Shown here: piece by piece, positions 1-6,066 of the stretch
Layout: each line of letters begins with the position of its first letter
Position numbering within the stretch: position 1 is the stretch's first letter
NCBI GenBank assembly: GCA_020438595.1
Contig: JAGQUI010000107.1
Span: 1-8,190, forward strand
DNA: 8,190 nt
Origin: Propionibacteriaceae bacterium
GTDB lineage: Bacteria > Actinomycetota > Actinomycetes > Propionibacteriales > Propionibacteriaceae
Reading direction: 5' to 3'
Notes under the pieces: model-generated
Seen by the model: the letters and a program-made list of their open reading frames with translations, nothing else
What the model was told of the DNA's origin: nothing
Databases searched by the model: none
Program-made: the position numbers and the translations under genes

Positions 1-286
<286 letters not shown>

Positions 287-346
287 TCAGGGTCTTCGCC
301 TCGATGCCCGCGACGGACGATCCTTCGATCTCATCGAGTCAGACTG

Positions 347-373
347 GTGGCACTCTCTACCCGAGAGTGCTAA
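347..373 (-). promoter_or_regulatory. CIRCE operator, promoter-proximal copy (HrcA site)
   Basis: This is an inverted repeat of the CIRCE form TTAGCACTC-N9-GAGTGCTAA. The right half (365-373) is a perfect GAGTGCTAA, the spacer is exactly 9 nt (356-364), and the left half (347-355, GTGGCACTC) matches 7 of 9. It lies just downstream of the predicted -10 box, over the expected transcription start and early leader of groEL. HrcA bound here would block initiation. The family knowledge is that HrcA represses groE operons through CIRCE and releases it on heat stress. Confidence 0.93.
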
Positions 374-378
374 CGACA

Positions 379-407
379 TGTTTAGCACTCACCTACCCCG
401 AGTGCAA
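379..407 (-). promoter_or_regulatory. groEL promoter (sigma-70/SigA type)
   Basis: Read on the minus strand, TTGCAC (402-407) is followed after exactly 17 nt by TAAACA (379-384). The -35 box matches TTGACA in 4-5 positions and the spacing is ideal. Both boxes overlap the distal CIRCE, and the predicted start near 372 falls in the proximal CIRCE. The resulting leader before the groEL ATG would be about 140 nt. The layout is inferred from sequence only. Confidence 0.75.
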
Positions 408-408
408 A
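382..408 (-). promoter_or_regulatory. CIRCE operator, promoter-distal copy (HrcA site)
   Basis: The second CIRCE has a perfect left half TTAGCACTC (382-390), a 9-nt spacer (391-399) and a right half GAGTGCAAA (400-408) that matches 8 of 9. Its centre is 35 bp from that of the first copy, a little over three helical turns, so two HrcA dimers could sit on nearly the same face. It covers the groEL -35 box and spacer region. Confidence 0.93.
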
Positions 409-420
409 CGCCTCCGGACG

Positions 421-460
421 GAAAACGAGCGGCGCTCCCCACCCCCAGGGAGCACCGCTC
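421..460 (-). terminator. Hairpin terminator ahead of the groEL promoter
   Basis: Bases 427-439 pair with 448-460 in a 13-bp stem with one mismatch, closing an 8-nt C-rich loop. On the minus strand the stem is followed by GTTTTCC, a short U tract. It sits just upstream of the groEL -35 box, so it would stop read-through from the two-component operon into groEL. On the plus strand no U tract follows, so activity is predicted for the minus strand only. The weak U run makes this moderately sure. Confidence 0.55.
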
Positions 461-472
461 GCGTCTGTGTGA

Positions 473-501
473 GGACGACCCCGAAGGGGATCGGGTCGTC
501 C
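473..501. repeat. Stem-loop, 9-bp perfect stem
   Basis: GGACGACCC (473-481) pairs with GGGTCGTCC (493-501) around an 11-nt loop. No U tract follows on either strand. It could be part of a structured 3' leader or small RNA between the kinase and groEL genes. Confidence 0.5.
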
Positions 502-523
502 GCCAAGGGCCTGCGCCTGAAGC

Positions 524-562
524 CACCCCCGGCCCGAGCCCGCCAGGGTCGGGCCGGAGGTG
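524..562. repeat. Stem-loop, 13 pairs with one mismatch
   Basis: CCGGCCCGA (529-537) pairs with TCGGGCCGG (549-557) over an 11-nt loop, and the stem extends after one C-A mismatch by CACC (524-527) with GGTG (559-562). It is GC-rich and stable on either strand, without a U tract. Actinobacterial terminators often lack U tracts, so a terminator role for the minus-strand kinase is possible. Confidence 0.5.
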
Positions 563-691
563 CCGGGCATCTCCACGGGCGGATGGCGGTCCGGCCCCGT
601 GGCCTGTTTCCGGCGATCCACTCAACAGACGGACGTCCGATGGCTGCAGGCTAGCCACTCATCCCGGACGTTTCCGATGGAGCCGGATCGG

Positions 692-718
692 CTCGTGGCC
701 GGAGGGGCCGGCCACGAG
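692..718 (-). terminator. Perfect 11-bp stem-loop downstream of the sensor kinase
   Basis: CTCGTGGCCGG (692-702) pairs perfectly with CCGGCCACGAG (708-718) over a 5-nt loop. It lies about 70 nt past the kinase stop on the minus strand and is the first strong hairpin the transcript would meet. There is no U tract, so it would be an L-shaped (U-less) terminator as often proposed for high-GC actinobacteria, or an mRNA-end stabiliser. Confidence 0.5.
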
Positions 719-788
719 AAGTACTCAACCGGTCCGGGTTCTGGAGCCGGTCAGCCAATCCTCAAGATTCGATGAAGTTCCGGACGGA

Positions 789-1904
789 TCAGTCGGGCGG
801 AAGGGTGAGGGTGAACACCGAGCCCTGGCCGACGCCGGGGCTGGACGCCGTGAGCGTGCCGCCGTGGGCCTCGGCGATCGCCGCGCTCACCGCGAGCCCG
901 ATGCCGGTGCCGCCGGCGTCCCTGGTCCGGGCGGTGTCGGTGCGGTAGAAACGCTCGAAGACGTGCGGCAGGTGTTCGGGCTCGATCCCGTCCCCGGTGT
1001 CGGCGACGCTGATCCGGGTGCCGTCGCCGCCGGTCCCCGCCGCCAGTGCCACCCGGCCCCCGGACGGGGTGTGCCGCAGCGCGTTCGAAAGCAGGTTCGC
1101 CAGCACCTGGCCGATCCGTTGCCGGTCCGCCATGACCCGCCCCCGCGGCCAGCCCTCAATCGCCAGTTCGACGCCCGCGCGGGCGTAGTCCTCTGCGGCG
1201 GCCGCCCGCGCCTCCTCGACCAGTTCGGCGACGTCGCACGGCGTCCGGTGCACCGAGAGAGCGCCCTCTGCGTCCGAGATGTCCCGCAGGTCGCCGGCCA
1301 GCCGGGTCAGCCGCCCGGCCTGCTCGGTCAGGGTGGCGAGCGTCGCCGGGTCCGCGTCCAGCACGCCGTCGCCGAGTGCCTCGACGGTCACCGACAGCGA
1401 CGCGATCGGCGTGCGGAGCTCGTGGGCCAGGTCGGCCAGCAGCTGCCGGCGGGCGTCCTCGACCTCGCCGAGCCGGGTGGCCATCGCGTTGAAACTGGTC
1501 GCCAGCAGGGTGACCTCCTCGCCGGCGTCCGGCCCCAGCTGGACCCGGTGGCTGAAGTCCCCGTCCTCCACCTGCCGGGCCACGTGGCTGAGCTCGCGGA
1601 TCTGCCGGCGCAGCGGACGCACCATGGCCAGCGCGATCGCGACCGCCACCAGCGAGGCCACCAGCACGGCGATCAGCAGCGAGATCCACACGGCCGACCG
1701 GAAGGCCACCTCGGCGTGCTGCAGGTCGTCGGCGGTGTCGAGCGGGCCGTGTTCGACCAGGTAGTAGTCGAACAGCCCGGGCGCGACGCTGCCCATCACG
1801 GCGCCCACCGTGGCGAGCAGGACGAGGCCGACCACCACCTCGCCGAGCAGCAGCCGCCCGTAGAACGTGCGGGTGAACCGCTCCCCCGGTCTCAGGTTCG
1901 GCAT
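789..1904 (-). CDS. Two-component sensor histidine kinase (HAMP-HisKA-HATPase_c)
   Basis: This 371-residue inner-membrane kinase senses a signal, autophosphorylates on histidine and passes the phosphate to the regulator encoded just upstream. Membrane segments lie at about residues 17-40 and 69-95, leaving only some 30 residues outside the cell, so sensing may occur in the membrane or through a partner. A HAMP linker follows at about 93-150. The H box reads [12 protein letters not shown] with phospho-acceptor His161. The catalytic domain shows the N box ([11 protein letters not shown], 268-278), G1 box DTGDGI (302-307), F box FERFYR (316-321) and G2 box GGTGIGLAV (331-339), so all kinase motifs are intact. 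The ATG start is 7 nt after the regulator stop with only a weak ribosome site, which suggests translational coupling. It is of the BaeS/CpxA-like class; the signal cannot be told from sequence. Confidence 0.95.
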   Translation of the reverse strand: MPNLRPGERFTRTFYGRLLLGEVVVGLVLLATVGAVMGSVAPGLFDYYLVEHGPLDTADDLQHAEVAFRSAVWISLLIAVLVASLVAVAIALAMVRPLRRQIRELSHVARQVEDGDFSHRVQLGPDAGEEVTLLATSFNAMATRLGEVEDARRQLLADLAHELRTPIASLSVTVEALGDGVLDADPATLATLTEQAGRLTRLAGDLRDISDAEGALSVHRTPCDVAELVEEARAAAAEDYARAGVELAIEGWPRGRVMADRQRIGQVLANLLSNALRHTPSGGRVALAAGTGGDGTRISVADTGDGIEPEHLPHVFERFYRTDTARTRDAGGTGIGLAVSAAIAEAHGGTLTASSPGVGQGSVFTLTLPPD

Positions 1905-1911
1905 CGCCGGC

Positions 1912-2613
1912 TCACCCGGAGCCCATCCGGTAGCCCACCCCGCGCACCGTGATGATGTAGCGGTGCCGCGCCGGGTCGTCGCCCAGCTTGCGCCGCAGGT
2001 TGGCGACGTGCACGTCGACCAGGTGGTCGTCGCCGGTGCCCGGGTCGCCCCAGATCGACTCCAGCAGCTGCCGGCGGCTGTGGGCCAGGCGCGGACGCTC
2101 CGACAGCACGGCGAGCAGGTCGAACTCGGTGGGCGTGAGCACCACCGGGGCGCCCGCCACCCTGGCGTCGCGCGCGGACGCGTCCACCTCGAGGTCCCCG
2201 AACCGGCGCACGGGCAGCGGCGCGCCGCTCCCGCTCGTCCGCGGCCGGCGCAGCATCACCTGGACGCGGGCGACCAGCTCGCGCGCGCTGAACGGCTTGG
2301 TGACGTAGTCGTCGGCGCCCACCGAGAGCCCGATCAGCACGTCCACCTCCTCGGTGCGGGCGGTGAGCATGATCACGTAGCAGTCGCTGAACGTGCGGAT
2401 CTGGCGGCACACCTCCACCCCGTCGAGGCCGGGCAGGCCCAGGTCGAGGATGACCACCGTCGGGTCGAGCCGGCGGGCCAGGTCGACCGCCTCCAGGCCG
2501 TCGCCGGTCACCGTGGTGTCGAAACCGGCCCGGTCGAGGTAGGACGCGACGACGCCGGCGAGCACCGCCTCGTCGTCGACGATCAGCACATGGCCGAGCC
2601 TGGCAGCCTGCAT
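1912..2613 (-). CDS. OmpR/PhoB-family response regulator
   Basis: This is a 233-residue DNA-binding regulator and the partner of the kinase in the same operon. The receiver domain (about 8-120) has the acidic pair Asp13/Asp14, phospho-acceptor Asp57 in [13 protein letters not shown], Thr84 in MLTAR and Lys106 in TKPFSA. The C-terminal winged-helix domain (about 135-231) has the recognition-helix region [13 protein letters not shown] and the closing wing [12 protein letters not shown]. Length and motifs are typical. The start ATG (2611-2613) has an excellent GGAGG site (2620-2624) 6 nt upstream. A TAGGCT -10 candidate (2631-2636, minus strand) lies upstream without a clear -35. It is divergent from the HEARH-motif gene, sharing a 60-bp gap. 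Target genes are unknown. Confidence 0.95.
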   Translation of the reverse strand: MQAARLGHVLIVDDEAVLAGVVASYLDRAGFDTTVTGDGLEAVDLARRLDPTVVILDLGLPGLDGVEVCRQIRTFSDCYVIMLTARTEEVDVLIGLSVGADDYVTKPFSARELVARVQVMLRRPRTSGSGAPLPVRRFGDLEVDASARDARVAGAPVVLTPTEFDLLAVLSERPRLAHSRRQLLESIWGDPGTGDDHLVDVHVANLRRKLGDDPARHRYIITVRGVGYRMGSG

Positions 2614-2673
2614 CCCGCACCTCCGCGGTCAGCCTAACCGCGCACCGGCCCGGAACCACGGCAGAATTGCGGC

Positions 2674-3171
2674 ATGCCGAGCACTGCGCCCACACCGGCG
2701 GCGGACGGGACCCGTCCCCGCCACTGGGTGCGCGCGGCCGGCAACGTGCTGAACCTCTCCACGCTGCTGGGCCTGGCGATCGCCGCCGCCGGGCGATCGA
2801 GCCTGCGCCGCGGGCCCGAGGCGCTGGTCGTGGCGGAGGGCTACCGGCTGCCGCTGCCGAAGGCCGGCGCGTTCACGGTGGGCAACGTGGTGCTGGTGCC
2901 GCACGGGCTGCTCGCGGGGGTGGAACTTCGGCAGCCGGGCACCGTCGCGCACGAGGCGCGGCACAGCTGGCAGTACTTCTGGAGCCTCGGTCTGCCGTTC
3001 CTGCCGTTGTACGCGGTGGCGGCGGGCTGGTCGTGGCTGCGTCGCGGAGACCCGGCGTCCGGCAACTGGTTCGAGCGGGACGCGGGACTGGCCCGCGGCG
3101 GCTACGCCGAGGCCCCGGTCAGCAACGCCGGCCTGCGCCGGATCGCCCGCGCCCTGCACCTGGCGCGCTGA
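2674..3171 (+). CDS. Hypothetical membrane-associated protein with HEARH motif
   Basis: This protein of 165 residues is not assigned to a named enzyme. A hydrophobic segment lies at about 23-40, and a second (about 104-122, rich in Leu, Phe, Pro, Trp) follows the motif VAHEARHSWQYFW. His93-Glu94-x-x-His97 has the spacing of a zinc-metallopeptidase active site, with Gln100 behind it; Glu134 in NWFERDAGLA could be a third ligand. I have a general memory of conserved actinobacterial hypothetical proteins with an HExRHxxQ core, but no proven activity. At 165 residues it would be a minimal domain, perhaps non-catalytic. No Shine-Dalgarno precedes the ATG; a CAGAAT hexamer (2662-2667) ends 6 nt before it, so the mRNA may be leaderless. 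It is followed by the VOC gene. Confidence 0.8.
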   Translation: MPSTAPTPAADGTRPRHWVRAAGNVLNLSTLLGLAIAAAGRSSLRRGPEALVVAEGYRLPLPKAGAFTVGNVVLVPHGLLAGVELRQPGTVAHEARHSWQYFWSLGLPFLPLYAVAAGWSWLRRGDPASGNWFERDAGLARGGYAEAPVSNAGLRRIARALHLAR

Positions 3172-3178
3172 GCGACCC

Positions 3179-3207
3179 TTGCCGGAGCGGTGGGCACGGA
3201 TCAGGAT
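3179..3207 (+). promoter_or_regulatory. Promoter of the VOC gene, leaderless type
   Basis: TTGCCG (3179-3184), a 17-nt spacer and CAGGAT (3202-3207) form a good SigA-type promoter. The -10 box ends 6 nt before the ATG at 3214, so transcription would start at or beside the start codon. This supports ATG 3214 over the GTG at 3190, which lies inside the promoter spacer. Confidence 0.65.
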
Positions 3208-3213
3208 GGGGGG

Positions 3214-3600
3214 ATGTTCCGCACTCCGCAGGTCGTGTTGTTCACCCGGCACCTGAAGCGGACGGTCGCGTTCTACACGGCGGCCGGCTTCCGCGAGGTG
3301 TCCCGCGTGCCCGCCGGGGACGATCCGAGCCACGTCGACCTCGAGCTGGACGGCTGCCGGCTCGGTCTCTCGACCGCGAGGTCGACGCGGGAGGAGCACT
3401 GGCTGGATCCGGTCACGTCCGGCCAGCGCGCAGCGGTGGTGCTGTGGACCGACGACGCCGGCGCGGGCTTCGAGCGGCTGGTCGAACTGGGTGCCACCCC
3501 GTTGCACGAGCCGCAGCCGTGGCCGGACGACCTGCTGATCGCGTGGGTCACCGACCCCGACGGGCACCTGGTCGAGGTGGTGCAGCGGGTGGCGGCGTGA
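3214..3600 (+). CDS. VOC superfamily (glyoxalase/bleomycin-resistance fold) protein
   Basis: This is a 128-residue single-domain protein of the vicinal-oxygen-chelate fold. The two beta-alpha-beta-beta-beta modules are visible: the first from QVVLFTRHLKRTVAFYTAAGF to the strands DLELDGCRLGLS, the second from AAVVLWTDDAGAGFERLVELGA to the typical ending WVTDPDGHLVEVVQ. The ending with Glu121 is where many members bind metal. Members range from glyoxalase I and dioxygenases to antibiotic-binding proteins; the substrate here cannot be told. Its stop is directly followed by the stop of the convergent DUF3263 gene, with no base between them. Confidence 0.9.
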   Translation: MFRTPQVVLFTRHLKRTVAFYTAAGFREVSRVPAGDDPSHVDLELDGCRLGLSTARSTREEHWLDPVTSGQRAAVVLWTDDAGAGFERLVELGATPLHEPQPWPDDLLIAWVTDPDGHLVEVVQRVAA

Positions 3601-3885
3601 TCAGACCTTCAGGTTCACGCCCAGGCGGCGCGCGGTGCGCTCCTTCTGCCGGGTGGTTCGCAGCCGGCGCAGGCGCTTGACCAGCAGCGGGTCGTAGGCG
3701 AGCGCGGCCTCGCTGTCGATCAGCGCGTTCAGCAGCTGGTAGTAACGGGTGGGCGAGATGTCGAACCGCTCGCGGATCTCCGACTCCTTCGACCCCGGCA
3801 ACGACCACCACTGCTTCTCGAAGTCGAGCAGGCCTGCCTGCTGGGCCGTGAGTTCGGCCGGAGTGACGGCCATGGGGTCGGACAT
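3601..3885 (-). CDS. DUF3263 family protein
   Basis: This is a 94-residue soluble, basic protein of a small actinobacterial family of unknown function. The family core is plain: an FEKQWW segment at 22-27, IRERFDISPTRYYQLLNALID (about 37-57), then AYDPLLVKRLRRLR and a basic tail. The ISPTRYYQ segment looks like a helix-turn-helix recognition helix, so DNA binding is a fair inference. The start ATG (3883-3885) is chosen because an ATGACA-N17-TACTCT promoter ends 7 nt before it; a longer frame to 4041 would run through this promoter and has no family-like sequence. I recall a DUF3263 gene not far from groEL2 in Mycobacterium tuberculosis (around Rv0430 and Rv0440), so the neighbourhood may be conserved; that is from memory. 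Confidence 0.9.
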   Translation of the reverse strand: MSDPMAVTPAELTAQQAGLLDFEKQWWSLPGSKESEIRERFDISPTRYYQLLNALIDSEAALAYDPLLVKRLRRLRTTRQKERTARRLGVNLKV

Positions 3886-3892
3886 GTGCCCC

Positions 3893-3921
3893 AGAGTACC
3901 CGCGAACCACATCGATGTCAT
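3893..3921 (-). promoter_or_regulatory. DUF3263 gene promoter, leaderless type
   Basis: On the minus strand ATGACA (3916-3921) is followed after 17 nt by TACTCT (3893-3898), which ends 7 nt before the ATG. The -35 matches TTGACA in 5 of 6 positions. No Shine-Dalgarno lies between, so a leaderless transcript is predicted. Confidence 0.65.
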
Positions 3922-4021
3922 TCGTCGGGCCCCGGATCGGTGGGCGTCGCCGGCGCGGCTCGGGATAGAGTGGACGACGGCCCGCGGGCAGATCATGACG
4001 TCGATGAAGTGAGGATGCTCG

Positions 4022-5209
4022 ATGCAGTTGCTGCACGGCACGGTCCAGCACTACGCGTGGGGTACCACCGATGCGATCCCCGACCTGCTGGGCGTCCCCG
4101 CGGACGGCCAACCCGTCGCCGAGTACTGGCTCGGCGCCCACCCGCTCTCGCCGTCCGAACTCGACGGGGCGAAGCTGGACGCGGTCGTCCGCGAGCACCC
4201 CGACCTGATCGGCCAGCCCAGCCGGGACAGGTTCGGCGACCAGTTGCCCTACCTGATGAAGGTGCTCTCGGCCCGGCACGCCCTCTCGCTGCAGGTGCAC
4301 CCGTCCCGCGACCAGGCCCAGGAGGGCTTCAGCCGTGAGAACGAGGCCGGCCTCGCCCTGGACGCCCCCGAGCGCACCTACCGCGACGACTGGCCCAAGC
4401 CCGAGTTGCTGATCGCACTGGACGAGTTCCACACCCTGTCCGGGTTCCGCGACCCGAAGCGCACCGCTGCCCTGTTCGCCGGTCTCGGCGTGGCCGAGGA
4501 GCTCGCGTCCGTGATCGGGCCGCTCACCGAGCGGAAGGGCCCGGCCGCGCTCGCCGAGGTGTTCCTCGACGTGCTCAGCCTGGACGGCGAGCGCGCGAAG
4601 CTCTCCGAGCTGGTCTGCGCTGCAGCCATGCAGCACAAGGACGACGACGGCGAACTCGGCGACTTCGCCCGCACGGTGATCGAGCTGGACGAGGTCTTCC
4701 CCGCCGATCCCGGCATCCTGGCCGCGCTGCTGATGAACCGCGTCGTGCTGCGGCCGGGCGAGGCCGTGTTCGTGCCTGCCGGCCACATGCACGCCCACCT
4801 GCGCGGGACGGGCATCGAGGTGATGGCCAACTCCGACAACGTGATCCGCGGCGGCCTCACCCCCAAGCACGTCGACGTCAGCGAGCTGATCAAGGTCGTC
4901 GACTTCGCCTCGGGCGAGCCCGAGGTGACGCGTCCCGAGCGCATCGCCGACGGCGTCGACCGCTACCTCACCCCCTGCCCGGAGTTCGACGTGTGGCGGG
5001 TGACGCCGTCCGGCGGGGCGACGGTGGAACTGCCCGGCAGCGGTTCGGCCCGGATCCTGCTGGTCACCGCAGGCACGGCCGACCTCGCCGTGGACGGCCC
5101 GTCGCTGCACCTCGACAAGGGCGACTCCGCGTTCCTGCCGGCCGCCGACACCAGCGCGAGGCTCTCCGGCGACGCGGTCGGGTTCGTGACGGCGTCCGGC
5201 CTGCGCTGA
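4022..5209 (+). CDS. manA: Mannose-6-phosphate isomerase, class I
   Basis: This zinc enzyme of 395 residues interconverts fructose-6-phosphate and mannose-6-phosphate, feeding GDP-mannose for mannosylated lipids and glycans. It has the full class I length. Metal-site segments are LSLQVHPS (Gln91, His93), WPKPELLIALDEF (Glu128) and the cupin strand VPAGHMHAHLRG (His257 by alignment with the family HAYL motif). The family signature EVMANSDNVIRGGLTPKHVD (266-285) carries the catalytic Arg276. A helical insert lies at about 145-225 and a second cupin-like beta domain closes the protein. A GAGGA ribosome site (4011-4015) lies 6 nt before the ATG. TAGAGT (3966-3971) is a possible -10 without a good -35. 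The next gene starts one base after its stop. Confidence 0.96.
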   Translation: MQLLHGTVQHYAWGTTDAIPDLLGVPADGQPVAEYWLGAHPLSPSELDGAKLDAVVREHPDLIGQPSRDRFGDQLPYLMKVLSARHALSLQVHPSRDQAQEGFSRENEAGLALDAPERTYRDDWPKPELLIALDEFHTLSGFRDPKRTAALFAGLGVAEELASVIGPLTERKGPAALAEVFLDVLSLDGERAKLSELVCAAAMQHKDDDGELGDFARTVIELDEVFPADPGILAALLMNRVVLRPGEAVFVPAGHMHAHLRGTGIEVMANSDNVIRGGLTPKHVDVSELIKVVDFASGEPEVTRPERIADGVDRYLTPCPEFDVWRVTPSGGATVELPGSGSARILLVTAGTADLAVDGPSLHLDKGDSAFLPAADTSARLSGDAVGFVTASGLR

Positions 5210-5210
5210 G

Positions 5211-5792
5211 ATGACGCAGGGTACGGAGCCGGGCCGCCCCCGTTCCGGTCCATCGGCTGCCGTCGGAGGTGAGGTTCCCGGCTCCGTCCTCGCCGCGCTG
5301 CACCGGCTGGTCGAGGCCGACGCCCGCCCCGTCCTGCTGATCGACGGCGGCGCGGGCTCGGGCAAGACCAGCCTCGCCGCCGCGCTGGCCGCCGCCTGGC
5401 CGGACGACCGGCCCGTGCAGGTGGTGGGGCTGGACGAGCTCTACCCGGGCTGGGGCGGGCTCGCCGCCGGCTCGGCCCAGGTGCCGCGGGTGATCACCGG
5501 GTCCGGGTTCCGAACCTGGGACTGGGCCGCCGGACGCCCCGGAGCGTGGCGCGCGCTGGACGCGTCCGCTCCGCTGGTCGTGGAGGGCTGCGGCGCGCTC
5601 ACCCCGGCCAGCCGGCCGCTGGCGGGACTGGCGCTCTGGCTCGACGTGGACGCGGTGACCCGCCGCCATCGTGCGCTGGCGCGGGACGGCGCGACCTTCG
5701 CCTCCCACTGGGACGACTGGGCCGCCCAGGAGGCCGCCCACTGGCTCGCGGACCACCCGCGTGACCTGGCCGACATCGTTCTGCGCACCTGA
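5211..5792 (+). CDS. P-loop nucleoside/uridine kinase-like ATP-binding protein
   Basis: This is a cytosolic P-loop protein of 193 residues. Walker A is GGAGSGKTS (46-54, Lys52). Asp75 in GLDELYPGWGGL matches the acidic motif after strand 2 in uridine-kinase-like NTPases, where it helps place the phosphate acceptor. VVEGCGAL (123-130) is the third strand, and ALWLDVDAVTRRHRALARDG (141-160) looks like the lid region with arginines. The C-terminal end HWDDWAAQEAAHW is Trp-rich. The substrate is not known. It begins one base after the manA stop (TGAGATG) with no Shine-Dalgarno of its own, so it is most likely translated by coupling to manA. A sugar or nucleoside kinase role next to manA would make sense but is unproven. 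Confidence 0.87.
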   Translation: MTQGTEPGRPRSGPSAAVGGEVPGSVLAALHRLVEADARPVLLIDGGAGSGKTSLAAALAAAWPDDRPVQVVGLDELYPGWGGLAAGSAQVPRVITGSGFRTWDWAAGRPGAWRALDASAPLVVEGCGALTPASRPLAGLALWLDVDAVTRRHRALARDGATFASHWDDWAAQEAAHWLADHPRDLADIVLRT

Positions 5793-5846
5793 ACCCAGCG
5801 ATCGGCGCCCGGGTTTGGCACAATGGTGCGCCGGGCGAGAGCCCAC

Positions 5847-5919
5847 GCCGCGTTAGCTCAGTTGGCAGAGCCCCGATCTTGTAAATCGGCTGTCGGGAGT
5901 TCGATTCTCCCACGCGGCT
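5847..5919 (+). tRNA. tRNA-Thr (anticodon UGU)
   Basis: A complete 73-nt cloverleaf can be drawn. The acceptor stem GCCGCGT (5847-5853) pairs perfectly with ACGCGGC (5912-5918), D stem GCTC (5856-5859) with GAGC (5868-5871), anticodon stem CCGAT (5873-5877) with ATCGG (5885-5889), and T stem GGGAG (5895-5899) with CTCCC (5907-5911) around TTCGATT. The anticodon loop CTTGTAA gives anticodon TGT (5880-5882), reading ACA and perhaps other ACN threonine codons. The discriminator base is T and CCA is not encoded. It follows the kinase gene on the same strand by 54 nt; a CACAAT hexamer (5819-5824) is a weak -10 candidate. Confidence 0.96.
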
Positions 5920-5953
5920 CCGAGAGCAGCCCCGGACCAGCTGGAGCCAAACC

Positions 5954-5989
5954 TTCACCTTCGGCCAGTCCTCGCTGACCGAAGGTGAA
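5954..5989 (+). terminator. Perfect 11-bp inverted repeat between tRNA-Thr and the Cys-rich gene
   Basis: TTCACCTTCGG (5954-5964) pairs with CCGAAGGTGAA (5979-5989), and three more pairs (CAG/CTG) form inside after one mismatch, leaving a 6-nt loop. It lies 34 nt past the tRNA 3' end. No U tract follows, only CTCATCCCCCC. It could end the tRNA transcript, or be an operator or leader structure for the downstream cassette. Confidence 0.55.
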
Positions 5990-6066
5990 CTCATCCCCCC
6001 GATCTCTTGGCACCCGCGATGTCCAGCGTTTGGCTGGATCGCACGAACCCCGATCGGAGGAGTGAA

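Larger units (their letters stand above)
409..788. other. Intergenic region with several stem-loops, no gene seen
   Basis: No convincing protein gene lies here: the short open frames lack a Shine-Dalgarno and look like chance frames of GC-rich DNA. Besides the terminator-like hairpin at 421-460 there are three further stem-loops (473-501, 524-562, 692-718), the 10-nt palindrome CGGACGTCCG (630-639) and an imperfect direct repeat GGACGT(TT)CCGATGG (631-643 and 666-679). It may be a 3' untranslated region of the sensor kinase transcript, or hold a small RNA. I see no tRNA or known RNA family in it. Confidence 0.6.

Noticed and set aside
427..460. 6C-type small RNA, suggested by the C-rich hairpin loop
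   Set aside because: Only one loop has a run of five C and the paired-hairpin layout with six or more C in both loops is not seen; a terminator explains it better.
3190..3213. GTG at 3190 as start of the VOC protein
   Set aside because: The eight extra residues lie inside the promoter spacer; ATG 3214 begins directly with the first beta strand of the fold.
2629..3680. Long overlapping frames on both strands (2629-3567 minus, 2667-3680 plus)
   Set aside because: They overlap the HEARH and VOC genes out of frame, show no family features and lack start signals.
3886..4041. Longer DUF3263 protein starting at 4041
   Set aside because: It would run through a good promoter (3893-3921) and into the manA start, and the added residues do not resemble the family.
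3548..5365. Minus-strand open frame of 605 codons opposite manA
   Set aside because: Antisense to manA and through the DUF3263 region, with biased composition and no recognisable domain; manA has full family motifs on the other strand.
6007..6066. ATG at 6007 as start of the Cys-rich gene
   Set aside because: No ribosome site precedes it, while the GTG at 6067 has GGAGGAG at good spacing and begins directly with the first strand of the redox domain.
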